Below, one piece after another: positions 13,449 to 25,442 of a DNA stretch of 64,000 bases. The notes under the pieces are model-generated. The model searched no databases, was not told where the DNA came from, and worked only from the letters and a program-made list of their open reading frames with translations. Source of the stretch: Anaeramoeba flamelloides (Eukaryota > Metamonada > Anaeramoebidae). Position numbers and translations under genes: made by a program. Positions within the stretch are counted from its first letter, which is position 1. Every line of letters starts with the position of its first letter. Location of the stretch: contig JANTQA010000072.1 in NCBI GenBank assembly GCA_027625915.1, forward strand, positions 1,612,001 to 1,676,000. The letters are read 5' to 3'.

Positions 13449-15806
13449 ATGCTTGAATCAATCTTTATCTTTTTTTTTTCGACCTTATTTACCTTTTACA
13501 ATTTGTTTCAACACTTTTACTTAAGGCCACTTCATGCAATAGAATGTTTAGCAATCTCGTTTCCATTAGGTATAATTGAAACTAGCATGGTTAGTGTCTT
13601 GATACGGATCTATTTCGGTATTCATTTTGGGACCTTGCATAATTGGATCATAATCGTGCTGATAATTCTTTTATTTCTTGTTAGTGTCCTTCTTTCCAAG
13701 CCTAAAAAAGAAGACACAAGCCCAGGCCAAATGTCAATTGGAATGATTGCGATAATAAAAAATGAAATCAGGCAACATTACATTTTCTATTTGGTCTCCT
13801 TTTTGCTCTTGTTACCTTTATTAATTTATTTGTTTGATATCCACTACATCCCAATAAGTTACTCTGGTGTTCAGACAAGAAAAAACTGTTATGGTGATTT
13901 GCCGTTTCACTTGACCCTAATTAACTCCTTTCTCCATGGCTGCAATTCAAGGTTTCGCTCATTACAATCATTACAATTCCCAGTATTGTCAGACAGCCAG
14001 TTAAGCTATCCGTTTTTAATGGACTATTCCTCAGCCCTGTGGGCAAGTGGTGGTCTCAATCTCAGAGCCACTTTTGTTTTCCAAGGAGCAACTTTAACTC
14101 TCTCCGTATTGGTTTTGATCTATTATTTCTATTTAAGGGTCTTCAAGTCTCCTTATTCAAAAATTAGATCTTTGTTAAGCACAATTATGATCTTGTTTGT
14201 TGGTGGCTATGGCTGGGTTCAGTATTTTATACATCCTGAACAAGGCAAATTGAAGAATTATATTGATTATTTATTCAAGCCAGACGCAAACAATGAATTA
14301 TTTTGGATCTCATTTTTAGATGGGACGCTTTTGCCTCAACGATCCACACTTCTGGGCTATCCGCTTTTAATTATTATTTTCAAATTATTGTATATTCAAA
14401 TTGAGAAAAATAATCCTTCGATTAATCGCCAGATGATCTTAGCCACAATTTTAACTTCATTAACACCTTTGTCTCATTTTCATTCATATTTCACCATCGG
14501 GTTTATTTTAAGTTTTTTATCGATTTTAACTTTAATCTCTCAATTCTTCCCTTCAAAAATGGTTAACAGCAAGAACCAAAATGAGAATAAAACAATCACT
14601 GATACCAGCAGCAACAATAGCAACGGCAGCAGCAACAACAGCAACAACAGCAACAACAGCAACAGCAATAGCAATGATGATAAAATCAACATTAAAAAGA
14701 AAAAGAAGATCGTTGTCTTACAAAATGTCAAGTCAAGTAGTTTAACTCGGATATTTAAATGGTGCATTTTCTGGGCTGTGTTTGCAATCTTATCAAATCT
14801 TTTAGCATTGCCACAGTTACTATTTTATTTCCCTAGGTTCACCGGCGATCATTTAAACTTCCTTCACATTTTCCCTGTATGGAATTCTTCGAATTTTTCT
14901 GCAATACAATATTTAGTCTATAGTCTTGGCACTGTGTTAATATTGTCATTTGCCGGTATTCCTTTATTAAATAGAATCCAATTATTGTTCTATACCCCCT
15001 TTTTGATTTTGGCTATAACTTGTTGCTTTATTCTTTTCCAGCCTTGGAAAATTGATAATATTAAACTTTTAAATATTTGGATGATAATGGCTGTTGGTAT
15101 AACAAATTTGGTAATTGTTAAAATAATTACTTTTGGAAAAAATTTTTTAAAATTAAAATGTAATAGTAAACAAGATTCCGATAAAAAGAAGAAAATTAGT
15201 AATAATAATGGAAAGGTTCATAATAATAATAATAATAATAATAAGAGTGATAATGATGATAAACATAAATTTAATCAAAATAAATCAATCAAATTAAAAA
15301 AATATTTAAAATATTTAGTCTTTTTCCTAATTATATTGATTTCTATTTCCATTTTTTTATCATGTATTTTGTCTGGAATTTTATCTACCATCCGATTAAA
15401 AAATCAAGAGAGTCAAATACAATCCGTTATAGACATAAACGTGGGTGAATTCATCATTAATAACACACCACACGATTCAATCTTCATATCAAATAGCGAT
15501 TTTCATGCAAATCCTCTTCATACAATTGCCGGTAGGCAGATTTTGTGTGGATATAGTGGTTGGTTATGGACCCATGGTTTAGATTTCACTTCGAAAAAAT
15601 ACGAGATGAAAGAAATGATACGCGCAAACGAAAAGATATCAAATGAACAACTCCATGAATTATATGAGAAATATAATGTAACATATATACTAATTTATAA
15701 CAACGATTCAATACAATTATCACAACGTGTGATTAACGAAATTAATTTTATGCTAATTTATTTTTCTCCGAAAATTTCAATTTATAAAAAAATATTATTA
15801 AAATAA
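13449..15806 (+). CDS. Polytopic membrane protein, GT-C glycosyltransferase-like
   Basis: A single exon of 785 codons. The open frame extends 12 codons further up but only from TTG, so the first ATG at 13449 is chosen. Many hydrophobic helices alternate with short loops. Motifs seen are GDLPFHLTLINSFLHG near residue 150, YPFLMDYSSALWASGG near 200, LLPQRSTLLGYPL near 298, TPLSHFHSYF near 340, and near the C terminus a soluble part with HTIAGRQILCGYSGWLWTHG. The pattern (acidic residue plus PFH after the first loop, a PQR motif, a C-terminal AGR/GYxGWLW segment) resembles large uncharacterised bacterial GT-C-fold membrane proteins, which use polyprenyl-phosphate sugars. Substrate is unknown. 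Two cytoplasm-like loops carry Asn/Ser/Lys-rich inserts (about residues 371-425 and 568-617), a host-style addition. Lack of introns and bacterial-looking motifs make lateral origin possible but unproven. Confidence 0.8.
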   Translation: MLESIFIFFFSTLFTFYNLFQHFYLRPLHAIECLAISFPLGIIETSMVSVLIRIYFGIHFGTLHNWIIIVLIILLFLVSVLLSKPKKEDTSPGQMSIGMIAIIKNEIRQHYIFYLVSFLLLLPLLIYLFDIHYIPISYSGVQTRKNCYGDLPFHLTLINSFLHGCNSRFRSLQSLQFPVLSDSQLSYPFLMDYSSALWASGGLNLRATFVFQGATLTLSVLVLIYYFYLRVFKSPYSKIRSLLSTIMILFVGGYGWVQYFIHPEQGKLKNYIDYLFKPDANNELFWISFLDGTLLPQRSTLLGYPLLIIIFKLLYIQIEKNNPSINRQMILATILTSLTPLSHFHSYFTIGFILSFLSILTLISQFFPSKMVNSKNQNENKTITDTSSNNSNGSSNNSNNSNNSNSNSNDDKINIKKKKKIVVLQNVKSSSLTRIFKWCIFWAVFAILSNLLALPQLLFYFPRFTGDHLNFLHIFPVWNSSNFSAIQYLVYSLGTVLILSFAGIPLLNRIQLLFYTPFLILAITCCFILFQPWKIDNIKLLNIWMIMAVGITNLVIVKIITFGKNFLKLKCNSKQDSDKKKKISNNNGKVHNNNNNNNKSDNDDKHKFNQNKSIKLKKYLKYLVFFLIILISISIFLSCILSGILSTIRLKNQESQIQSVIDINVGEFIINNTPHDSIFISNSDFHANPLHTIAGRQILCGYSGWLWTHGLDFTSKKYEMKEMIRANEKISNEQLHELYEKYNVTYILIYNNDSIQLSQRVINEINFMLIYFSPKISIYKKILLK

Positions 15807-16117
15807 TAATAAAAATATTTTTTTATTTTAATTTTTTTTTGAGAATTTTAAAATATTAATATTATAATAATCCAAATGGTATTTCTTTTGTAAGTGTATA
15901 ATTTACGAGAAATGATACTAATACAATAAACAAATTATAACAAATTTTTATTTTTATTTTTATTTTTAAAAAAAAAAACAAATTAATTTCAAAATCCAAA
16001 TTAACTTTATAAAAGAGGACTTTGAATTTTCTTCTAAAATTCATACATTTACAAGTAAAAAATCTTATTGTCAATAATTGTAATTTTCCAAAGAAATTGA
16101 GAATTTTGGCATCAATG

Positions 16118-16314
16118 TTTCAATGAAAGGGCCCAAACAATTTTTTAAACATTTTTTTTTTTTTGAAATTTATAGCTTTTTCAGTTATTTCTAATATGAA
16201 GATCAACGATAATCAGAAGTTTATTATCTCTCTTATTTTCTAAATCATGATGATTAAGTTGATTCATAAAAAGTGTGAATATTTCATTTTTGGCTGGTCT
16301 CCTTTGAGTGAAAG
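16118..16314. mobile_element. Short deletion derivative of the GGGCCC-end transposon
   Basis: The left end TTTCAATGAAAGGGCCC (16118-16134) and right end GGTCTCCTTTGAGTGAAA (16297-16314) are diverged inverted copies of the termini of the 689-bp element at 58846-59534. The interior is only about 160 bp and non-coding, as in a MITE made by internal deletion. Confidence 0.5.
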
Positions 16315-16599
16315 GGAGTTTGTTATAATATTTCCCACCTTTTTTCAATTATAAATAATATTAAAATATTTTAAACAGATTTGTTATTGTTAATACAATT
16401 TAAAAAAGGAATAATTAATAAAAAATTTATATCCTGTTTTTTTTTGAGGTAATTTTTATATTCAAATTTGTTAGAAAATTAAAAAAATATATATATATAA
16501 GGAATTTTGAATTGAAATTAAAAAAGCAAACTATTATTGAGTCTAAAGGTTTTTTTGTGGTATTTTAACATAAAAATTTGATTATCGAATTATAAGCAA

Positions 16600-17160
16600 T
16601 TTTCAAAAAAGCAGGGCAAACTCAATCGTAATAAAATCTTTATTAAACTTAATTGTCATAAAACTATTTAAATATAAAAAATTATTATCAACAATTTCTT
16701 GATTCTCGATAATTATTTAATTTTTTTATAAGTCTGATATTACATAAATAAAATATATTAAAAATTCTGATCTCCATTTTATCTAATATTTTTGGGGGTG
16801 GAAATTAATGGCTATTTATTATATTCCATTTGATTGTAAAAATCGGTTCGTTAACTTATTTAAATCTTGTAGCAAATTTCCCAATTGAGGAAAAACAGTA
16901 AACTGAATTTTTATAATTGGAAAAATCATTTTGACCTTGTTGTTTTTTGAATTTTTATATATTGAAATAGGTTGTACATTGTTTTCTAAAAAAAACTGCT
17001 ATTTGTTTTTTCATTTTTTGGAAATATTTCAATGGACATATATTGAAATAAATACCATTAGTCGTTGCTTCAATCATTATTAAGATATAACGAAATTTAT
17101 TATTGTCATTTAAAATATCCACTAACAAAGATTTTATTTTATGAAATCTAAAAAAAAAAA
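16600..17160. repeat. Dispersed diverged repeat, copy 1
   Basis: A run of shared segments in the same order and orientation links this stretch with 40150-40700. Shared blocks include ATTACATAAATAAAATATAT and 'gtcgtacattg/ggttgtacattg', plus the flanks around them. Element ends were not found, so its type is unknown. Confidence 0.55.
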
Positions 17161-17950
17161 ATGTATAACTTTTTTGGAATAAACTTATACCATCTCAATA
17201 AAAAAAAAAGGTAGAAAAATAAACTCTATTTCAAAAATTGTGACTTTCCTGAAATAATAAATTGAAATATCTATATATATATATATCTCCTATATCAACA
17301 ACTAATTGCTAAATATTTTAGAAAATTATCTTTTAATCGTTCTAAATTAAAAAGTCTAAATATTTTAAAAATAATAAAAATAAAACCAAAAACTAAAAAA
17401 AAGTGAGTAACAATTTTTGAAATGAGCATTTCCGATTTTTTGACCGGAATTTCACTAAAAATATGTTAACAAAACTTTTTTTAGTAATATATAAATTCAT
17501 AAAAAGACATTAATCGTCTCAATTTTCTTCAGGTTTATTGATGTTTTCAAAGATCTTTGTTTTTTTCAACTTGATTTTTTAAAAAAAAAAAAATGAAAAG
17601 AAAAAGATGAAAAAAATGAAAAGAGAAAAAAAAAAGAAAAATAAAAATTTGAAAAACAAAAAAATAAAAAGATTAAAAATAATAATATAAAATTTTATTG
17701 TGTCAATTTTAAAAGTTAAATGTTGACAAATTCTTTAATAAAAAATAAAAATAAATCTTTACAAAAAAAGTTAATACGAAAAAATTATTAATAAAAAATA
17801 AATAATAAAACACAAAATCTATGATAATAAATATAAAAATCTTTCTCTGTCAAATAACCCTTCGAATTAAAAGAGTTCAGGGTTATAACTCTTCATAAAC
17901 ATCAAGAAGTTTTTTTTTTTTTTTTTTTTTTTTTTACTATTATTATCTGG

Positions 17951-20900
17951 CTAGTTTTTAATTTTCTCAAATTGTTTCATTTTATTTATTGTTTGTTTGC
18001 TTTTTCTTTTTAACGTATTTGAAATTGGTAGATGTAAAAAAGTAGACGGTGTTGAAGAAGAGGAATTTTTTGAAGAAGAAGAAGATGATGATGATGATGA
18101 TGATGCTGATGATGATGCTGATGATGATGATGAAAAGGAGTTTGTGGATGATTTATTTGAAGAATTAAAGGAATTGGAATCTGAATTATTTGAATTTGAA
18201 GAAGACGATGAATAACAAAAAGAATTTGTTCGCTTTTTCATTTGCTTTTTTTTCCTTTTTTTCATTTTTAAATTTGCTTGCTCAATTTTGCCCTTTAAAT
18301 TCAGTTGGAGCTCTTTTGGGAGCAAATTAATCGCTTGCTGCATTAATTCGATTGATTTGTTAAATAGTCTGTGGTCGCGTAGCCTAATTGCAGTGCTTAA
18401 CTCTTTTGACATTCTAAAGAAGAGATCAATAATTTCAATTTCGGTTTCTTTTGGAAGTACCTCTGCTAGGTTGATTTGTAAAATCGTTTGTCGGTATAAT
18501 TTATAAAACAAAATTCCACTTTTTTGTTGTTGGTTATGATACCATCTCATGAATGTACTTGTATGAATGAATTTCCTAAATAGGTATTCATAGTTGGTAA
18601 TTAATTTCTTATCAAAATGCTTACCAAGTTTATATGCTTTTAATTTATTAATAAAACCCCTTTCGCTAAAACCTTTTATCAGTACTTGAGTGAAAAATGG
18701 TTTAATGTTTTGGAATTCTGGAATTAACGTATTAAAATATAATTCAAAGCCAGTCAAAAATTGGAAGGTGATCGTAAAAAAATGCTGCCTAATAAGATTT
18801 GTTTTATAGCGTGAATCTTTTTTAATATTGATTTGTTTGTTTTTTTTTTTTAATTTTTTTAATAATTTTTTATCTGCAGTGATAAGCGGTTGTGATTTCA
18901 TTATTAATTTTTGAAATGCTTTGTTTGTTGATTTCTTTTTTAAATTCCTATAATATTGATTTTAGTTGGGTAAAGAGAGATGAAATTTCGAAATTAATAT
19001 AAATAAATACAATATGTGAAATTATTTAAAATTTTTTATTGAAAATTAAATTAGAGACAAGTTTCCAAAAACTTCAAAACATTCTTTTTGAAAATTATGA
19101 TTTGCTTTTTTTTTTTTTTTTTTTTTTTGATTATAATTGTTTTAAAGCATCCCATTAAGACACCAAAACAACAAAGTTATCAGAAATAAAAATATTTATT
19201 TTTTTTTTCACTGTTTTTATTTTTTTTTTTTTTTTGATCATTTAAAAAAAAATGAAAAAGAAACTTTGAACATTTTGTTTTTAATTTATTATTACAAGGA
19301 TTCACATTTTGATTTTTTGGAAAAAAAGCCAAAAACGATTATTTTTTTTATTTCACGGAATCTAAAGATTCTTTTTTTGATCCCAATGATTAATCTCAAT
19401 TTATTTCTCATTTAAATTGGGTTTTTAATAGAATCTCACAATTCTCATAATTGAATAATTAACCAATGTGCTTTTAAAAATTATTTGAATGAATTTCATA
19501 ATTAGTGAAAAATATAAATATGAGAGGTTTTTCTTTGTGGTGTTTTATTTTTAAGAACATTTTTGACAATTCTGATGATTTTTTTTTGTTTGTTTCCTTT
19601 TCAGCAAACAATTTTTCCGATAAAATGGTATCAAAAAATTCCTTTTTTTTTTTTTTAATAGAGGTTAGGTACCAAATAAATAAATTCTTTTTTTGATTTA
19701 CATTATTTTTTTGGTATGAAAATATCTTATACTAAGCCCCATTCCAAAAATTTGGACTCACCCAAAATCAAAAATAGGCAAAAAAAAAAACCCAATTTAT
19801 TGTATTTTTTCACAACTCATATAAAAACACATTTAAGTAACCATAGTATTAATGTTTTTATAAGTAATCATTTTCATCCAATTAAAAGAAAAAAATATAA
19901 AACGAAAAATTAAAAATCTGATGTGTCCAAAATAATGAAACGAGCCGAATAAAAAATGTATTGGCAAATTTGTTGAAATTTCATAAACAATTGTTGATCG
20001 ATCAAATGATAAGATAACATGGACCAAGTGTATGTTGATTTTCCAATTTAACAAACTCAACACTATCCTTCTAACAACCATCGAAAAAAATTTCTAGATC
20101 TAACGAAACAAATTATGTAACGGAAAAAAAGGAAATGAAAACAAAACAAAAAAGACAAAAAATGAAATAGTTTGTAAAATCAAAATTATTCCCAAATTGA
20201 ATGAAAAGTGAGGTGTTGCTATTCTTTCAACTGTTTAAACTGTGTCCAAAATTTTGGAATTTAGTTTAGGATATATTCCACTCATGTATTTATTTAAAAT
20301 ATTTGGATAAAGAAATAATTTTTATATTACAATCACAATCACAATCACAATGGGGAACCCAAAAGTGTGAAAATGTACTTATCCCCTTAATGCCTTTTTT
20401 TATTTGATTTTGATTTATTTCATTTGCTTTCAATTGATTTTTTTTTTGATAATTCTGGAGAGTATAAGCCAAATTTCAAAATTAGGGGCAAACTTTATTT
20501 TTATTATTATTTTCTTTTTTCATTTGTCTTTCAAAAAATAAAATGATTACACTATATTTTTATTTATTAATCTATATTAGCTATTATCTCTAAACACTTT
20601 ATTAAAATACATTATTATTCAAAAAAAAAAAAAAACAATTAAACTAATTTTTTTCTGATGAAAAATCTGCCCCAATTTTTGAAATTTAGCTTATATAAAT
20701 AAAAAGAAATAAAAAAAAGAATGGATTAAAAATATTTACAAATCGTTTTCTTGGTTTATTCCAGCATATAGAAAATTAGGCCAATCCGAAAACAGTGTTT
20801 TTCTTAATGAAAGATCTGTTGTGCCGATTATAAAAGAATTTAAAGAGAATTGGCTGTTATCCATTGAATTAAAATAAAAAGATTTCTCTGAATTGAATTT

Positions 20901-22251
20901 TAAAATCTTTTTATAGTTGGAATCGTTCCTTGTTAAATAAGGAATGATTTCACCGTCATACTGGAAAGGGTAAATCATGCTGGAGAGTGCCATGGCAATT
21001 GACGAGCATGCCCTTGTATTCGGCGCAAAAATGACCAAGGGCTGGCCCATTAGAATGATTTGCCATATATGCCAGAGCTTGTCCAAATTTGATGAAAAAT
21101 AGGAATACAGATCGATCCCGAGACCGTTATATCCCTTGGACCAGCAGATTTCATCGTAATGATCAAAAATGCTTTCGGGTTTGCCAGGGATAAAGACAGA
21201 TAAGTTGACTGTTTCCGTTAATTTGAAGCCGTGGCACACCTTGCCTAGTTGGATTTGCTTCGGCCACCTTGTCGAGATGAAATTTGTCCAATAAGAAATC
21301 CTTCTTGGATCATGAAAAACATCCTCAGCTATTTCAACAAGAAATTCCTTAAAAATTGAATAGCATCCGTGTGGGGAAAGGACTGCCAATGATCTTCCTG
21401 AATATTCTTGTTTTTGTTTTTGTTTTTGTTCTTGTTCTTGTTCTTGCTGTTGTTTTGTTTCTTTTTCTGTCTTTGGTTTGAATTTTGATTTTGATTTTGA
21501 TTTTGTTTTTGAGAAATTTTTCGAATTTTCACAATTCTCTGAAAATAAATTATTGCTTATTCTTGTTGAATCTTGTTTCGAAAGTGACACTTCTTCTGAA
21601 GAATCTACAAAGCTCCCAAAAGAAGAGTCACTTTCAGTTTCGGATGAAAATAACAAAAAGGGTTGAATAGGTACGATTTTTTTTTTTTTAGCCTTTTGAT
21701 TGTTAGTGTCATTTTCGTTTTTATTTTGATTTTTATTTTCGTTTTCTTTTGATTTTTCATTTTCATATTCATATTCATATTCACAATCGTTTTCTTTCAT
21801 CTTCTTCTTTTTTTTTTGCTCTTCTTTGCTATTCTTTTCAAGACGGGAAAATGTGGTGCTTTTTGCTCGTGAAATTGGATTATAAAATCCCCTATCATGA
21901 TAAACAAATCCAAAACAATCCTCACTACCAAAAGACAGATTCATTGAAAAGGTCGTTGTTTTTTTTTCTTTCAAGTCTTGTGGGTATGATAACAAAGTTC
22001 TGTATTTATGCAAAAAAGTTTATAGAAAGGTAAAAAAAAAAACAAAAAAATTATTTCCAAAAGCGATTTTTAAAGAAACGATCCCATTTCAAACCCAAAG
22101 AGAAAAAAAAAAAAAAATTTGTAATTTACAAGTTTTTTAATTGTCTTGCTGATATAACATCTGTCGAGTCCATGTAAAGTGTGTGTTCCTGGATTGAATT
22201 GCCATATTCTAAGTAAAATATCCCGTTTACCCATTTTGAAATAGGATACAT
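17951..22251 (-). CDS. DENN-domain Rab exchange factor, DENND6 (AVL9-like) family, three exons
   Basis: Exons on the minus strand are 22251-22130, 21999-20740 and 18947-17951. Both junctions are phase 2 with GT-AG ends, giving 792 residues. Exon 1 starts MYPISKWVNGIFYLEYG, matching the family's 'SKWLYCICVVTFDLELG' start. Exon 2 carries LSYPQDL, a 150-residue Glu/Lys/Asn/Gln-rich insert (about 90-240) inside the upstream DENN part, then the cDENN core LWHIWQIILMGQPLVIFAP near 350. Exon 3 holds the dDENN helices (IRQHFFTITFQFLTGFELYF; YEYLFRKFIHTSTFMRWYHN) and a poly-Ser tail near 700-765. Human DENND6A activates Rab14 in endosomal recycling; the Rab target here is inferred only. Taken singly the two long frames look like separate genes, and the larger lacks an ATG, which the small first exon supplies. 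Confidence 0.88.
18948..20739 (-). other. Intron 2 of the DENND6-like gene
   Basis: Donor GTAAAT after codon fragment TT and acceptor ATAG before G restore a Leu codon across 1.8 kb. The family alignment needs nothing between the two exons. It contains T-runs, short open frames without coding character and a small (AATCAC) run near 20332-20350. No transposon ends recognised. Confidence 0.6.
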
Positions 22252-24368
22252 TGGATAACAGGTTTTATTAAGATCGTTGAAATTGTTTACTTCAATTTGA
22301 CAAGATCAATCTTGGTTTGGTGTTGTTTGGAATTAGAAATAAAGACGTTTGTTTGTTTGTTTATTTATTTATTTGTTTGAATTGTTTTCTCAATTATGGA
22401 AAATGTGTCTAAATTGTAAAAAATGAGAACTATTGATTTTTTTGTTTTTACTTTTTGGAGTTTTCAACAATTATTTGAAAAAGAATAAGAGTGTGTAAAT
22501 CTACAACGGGGTGTTATTTTTCTGCAAAGTTTACTGTGAGTACATCAATCTTTTTTATTTTTAAAAATAATTTTTCGTTAAAAGTTGACTTAAATTGAAA
22601 ATAATCGAGTAATACCGAGAACACCATCGATTGTTTTTGAATCGTTTTTATTCAAACAAAGTTTGCAAATATTGATTTTATTCAGACCTTTTTGAAAAAT
22701 TCTGTCCAGAAAAATATTGGCCTACCAAGTAATTGTTCTTCTTGAAAAAACAAACTTTTAATTTGTAAAATTTTGAGAACAAAATTTTTTTTGAAAAAAA
22801 AGCATCAAAAAACTCAAAAAAGAAACATTTAAAAAGACGAAACAACAAATAAAAACGCCATTTTTATTGGGATCTTTAACAGATTTAGAGTTTTGGAAAA
22901 TTATGCAAATTTTCAATTATCCTAAAAAAATACTATAATTCGAAATTCGATAAAAGGGTTTCAAAAAAAAACCCAAAAAGTATCTATCAACTCTTTTCCT
23001 AAATTAATTCCAACCAATCTATCTTTTTTTTTGATCATAATTTCAAATTATTTTTGAATTTTTTTTTCCAATCCTTTTACAGCTTATTGAATTTACGTTG
23101 ATTGATCGAGATCTTATTTCTAAGAGAGATCAGTCTTATTGGTTGGATTTACATTTACAGCCCAACCCTACCTTGAAAATTATAAGACACACAAGAGAAA
23201 TCTATTTTCTTTTTTGCAATTGTTATTTATGAAACAGAAATTTAATTTCCAAACATTCTAAGGCAAAATATTCAATTCTCTTTCTTCTTAAAAAAAAATT
23301 GTTTTTGTTAAAAAAGAATTAAAAACAAAGTCAAAAAAATAAAATTTCTCAAGAAAAGACATCACCAAAACGTGATTGTATTTTTCGATCATTTTTAAAT
23401 AAGTTTAAACATTGGGATTTTCAAATTTTGTAAATTGAAGATCTACACAGAATTAATTTATTTCTCATGAATTTATTTGTAAATGTCAATACAAAAAAAT
23501 TTAAAACTTTCGATTTTTTCTTCGATTATAAATTATTTTGTTTTTGAAAAAATTTAATAACCATTTTACGGTTTATCATTCAAGAACAATTTTGTAATCG
23601 AAAATAAACTTCTTTGTGTTACCAATTTTCATGGTAAGGTAGAAATAAAAGAACTTTTTTTCATCAAAAAAATGAAACTTTTTAAGAGTTTTCAATTTGA
23701 AAAGAGAAAAGAAAAAATAAACTGAATTTTTGGCTATTTACTTTTTTTCTCAATTCAAGAGAATTATTTTGAGAGTTACATAGTACACAATAACACGGCA
23801 CACTATTAAGTGTTGTCTAATGTTTACCATTATTATAAAGTTTAATGGCAAAAAAAAAATTCGATTATATTTTTTCAAGACATGGTCAAAAAGGTTTGAC
23901 TTCACCAGTTAAGTCTTAATTCCCCGAATGACGATGATACAGGGATTATTAAAATTGAAAAGTGAATATTTATCGATGTCTTTAACACAAGAATTTTAAT
24001 CGCCTGTTTTCAATTTGAAAACTTTACAATAATCCAAAAAAAAAGTGAAAGTTGTCAACCAAATAAAACAAGTGTTGACATTAACACTGTTTTTGAGAAC
24101 AAAAATATTGAAAAGATAACAAAATAATGATTTTTATTTTTGATTTAAGGACTATTTATTTTTTGCACCCATTATTGATTTAAATACAACACCTAATTTA
24201 CCCAACAGTAGATTTCAAAGAATTACAATTAATGAAAAGAAAAAATATTAAATTTTTTTAAAATTACTAAATAAAAATTTAGGAATCCCGACAAACAAGA
24301 GGGCTTAATACCCCCCCCCTTAAATAATAAAAAAAAAAATATTACCTATTTTCTTGATTTTTCCTGTA

Positions 24369-24886
24369 CAGCCGTTCCAAACCTACCTTGAAATTTGACA
24401 GACATAGAAATTGACTTTTTGTCCCAGTTAAATACAAAAAAAAAATCTTGGGTTATACACTATCATATACATTTTATGGTTTGACATCGGTTTTTCAAAA
24501 AATTTCAAAGAGTAAAGACTGGGAGAAAATAATCTTGTTGTTTACGAAACAAAAACAAAAATTCAAATCAAAGATTCTCAAGATCGAAAATAGAATTTGA
24601 TTATTTTTTTGAAATGGTCTTTCCTTTTGATTTTAAGGTATTTAGAAATCTAAGATCCACCAAAAAGCTGAAAATTTTAACAAATTATTGATCATTTAGA
24701 AAGGTTTATATTCAAAAATTCAAATTTTCATATTTTCTCCTTGGAAAATTTTTGTTCTATTATAAAAATTTGCGGTTTGTAATAGGCTATCACAATACCA
24801 TAAAATTCTGTCATTAAAAGTCAAGTATGATAAAGAAAACAAATTTTCTGTTTATCATAGATTTCAGGGTATGGTTGGAACAGCTG
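24369..24886. mobile_element. TIR DNA-transposon remnant flanked by TA
   Basis: The left end CAGCCGTTCCAAACCTACCT and the reverse complement of the right end, CAGCTGTTCCAACCATACCC, are clear inverted repeats extending about 35 bp. TA lies outside both ends (24367-24368 and 24887-24888), the target duplication of Tc1/mariner elements. The 518-bp length is too short for a transposase; interior open pieces are short. A similar single end lies at 23157. Confidence 0.65.
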
Positions 24887-25246
24887 TAAGCATTTAATGA
24901 TCCAAAAAATCAAATACCTTTTCTTAGAAAAAAATGCTAATTTAAAATCAATTGTGTGTTTTTTTTTTATATGCTTTCTGGGTTTAATCAAATTAGTTCC
25001 ATGAATATTGTGAATTGAAACAAGATATATAGTCATTGTAAATGATTTGGATAGACACAGGTAGAATAAAATTTTTATTTTCAAACCTTTTTAGTTAAAA
25101 TTTCAAATTTGGTAACCTTTAAGTGGCTTTCCCCAATTGACAACTTTTAATAAAAACTAAAATTTTAAATTTTAAACCAGTTTATTGACCCAATATCGTT
25201 TTAGGTTAATAAATTAGTTGTTGAAACCAGATTTTATATTAATATA

Positions 25247-25442
25247 CAGCCAGTTTCAAATAAAAGCACAAACTGTCAAATGAATTACCGGAACAAAAAA
25301 AATCTCAAAATAAGGCACACAACTCAAATTCCAGTAAAAATTATGTGTAAAAAGAAATTCCAAAAAATGTGCTTTAATTTGAGATTTTTCTGTTGCCTTA
25401 ATATCAGTTGAAAGCTTGTACCTTAAAAGTGTAACTGATCAC
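25247..25442. mobile_element. Palindromic Tc1/mariner-type MITE, family B
   Basis: It begins CAGCCAGTTTCAAATAAAAG after TA and runs into an inverted copy ending near 25442. Inner blocks 'aaggcacac' and 'aatttgagattttt' are shared with the copies at 33882-34096 and 38870-39067. The right end is diverged, so the boundary is approximate. Confidence 0.6.

Larger units (their letters stand above)
15807..17950. other. Gene-free spacer between convergent genes
   Basis: Both flanking genes end here. No coding segment is supported. The interval holds a deletion-derivative TIR element (16118-16314), a 550-bp stretch (16600-17160) recognisably related to 40150-40700, and a run of about 27 T at 17909-17935. 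On the strand of the next gene that run is poly(A) shortly after its stop codon. Confidence 0.55.

Noticed and set aside
17997-18215. Asp/Glu-rich plus-strand frame
   Set aside because: It is the antisense of the poly-Ser tail of the DENND6-like gene.
23083-23229. Open stretch recalling a C2-domain strand (LIDRDLISKRD)
   Set aside because: No workable donor follows, the neighbours do not join in phase, and a transposon end starts inside it at 23157.
24821-25084. 87-codon minus-strand frame
   Set aside because: Overlaps the right end of the TA-flanked element at 24369-24886; no splice partners or family match.
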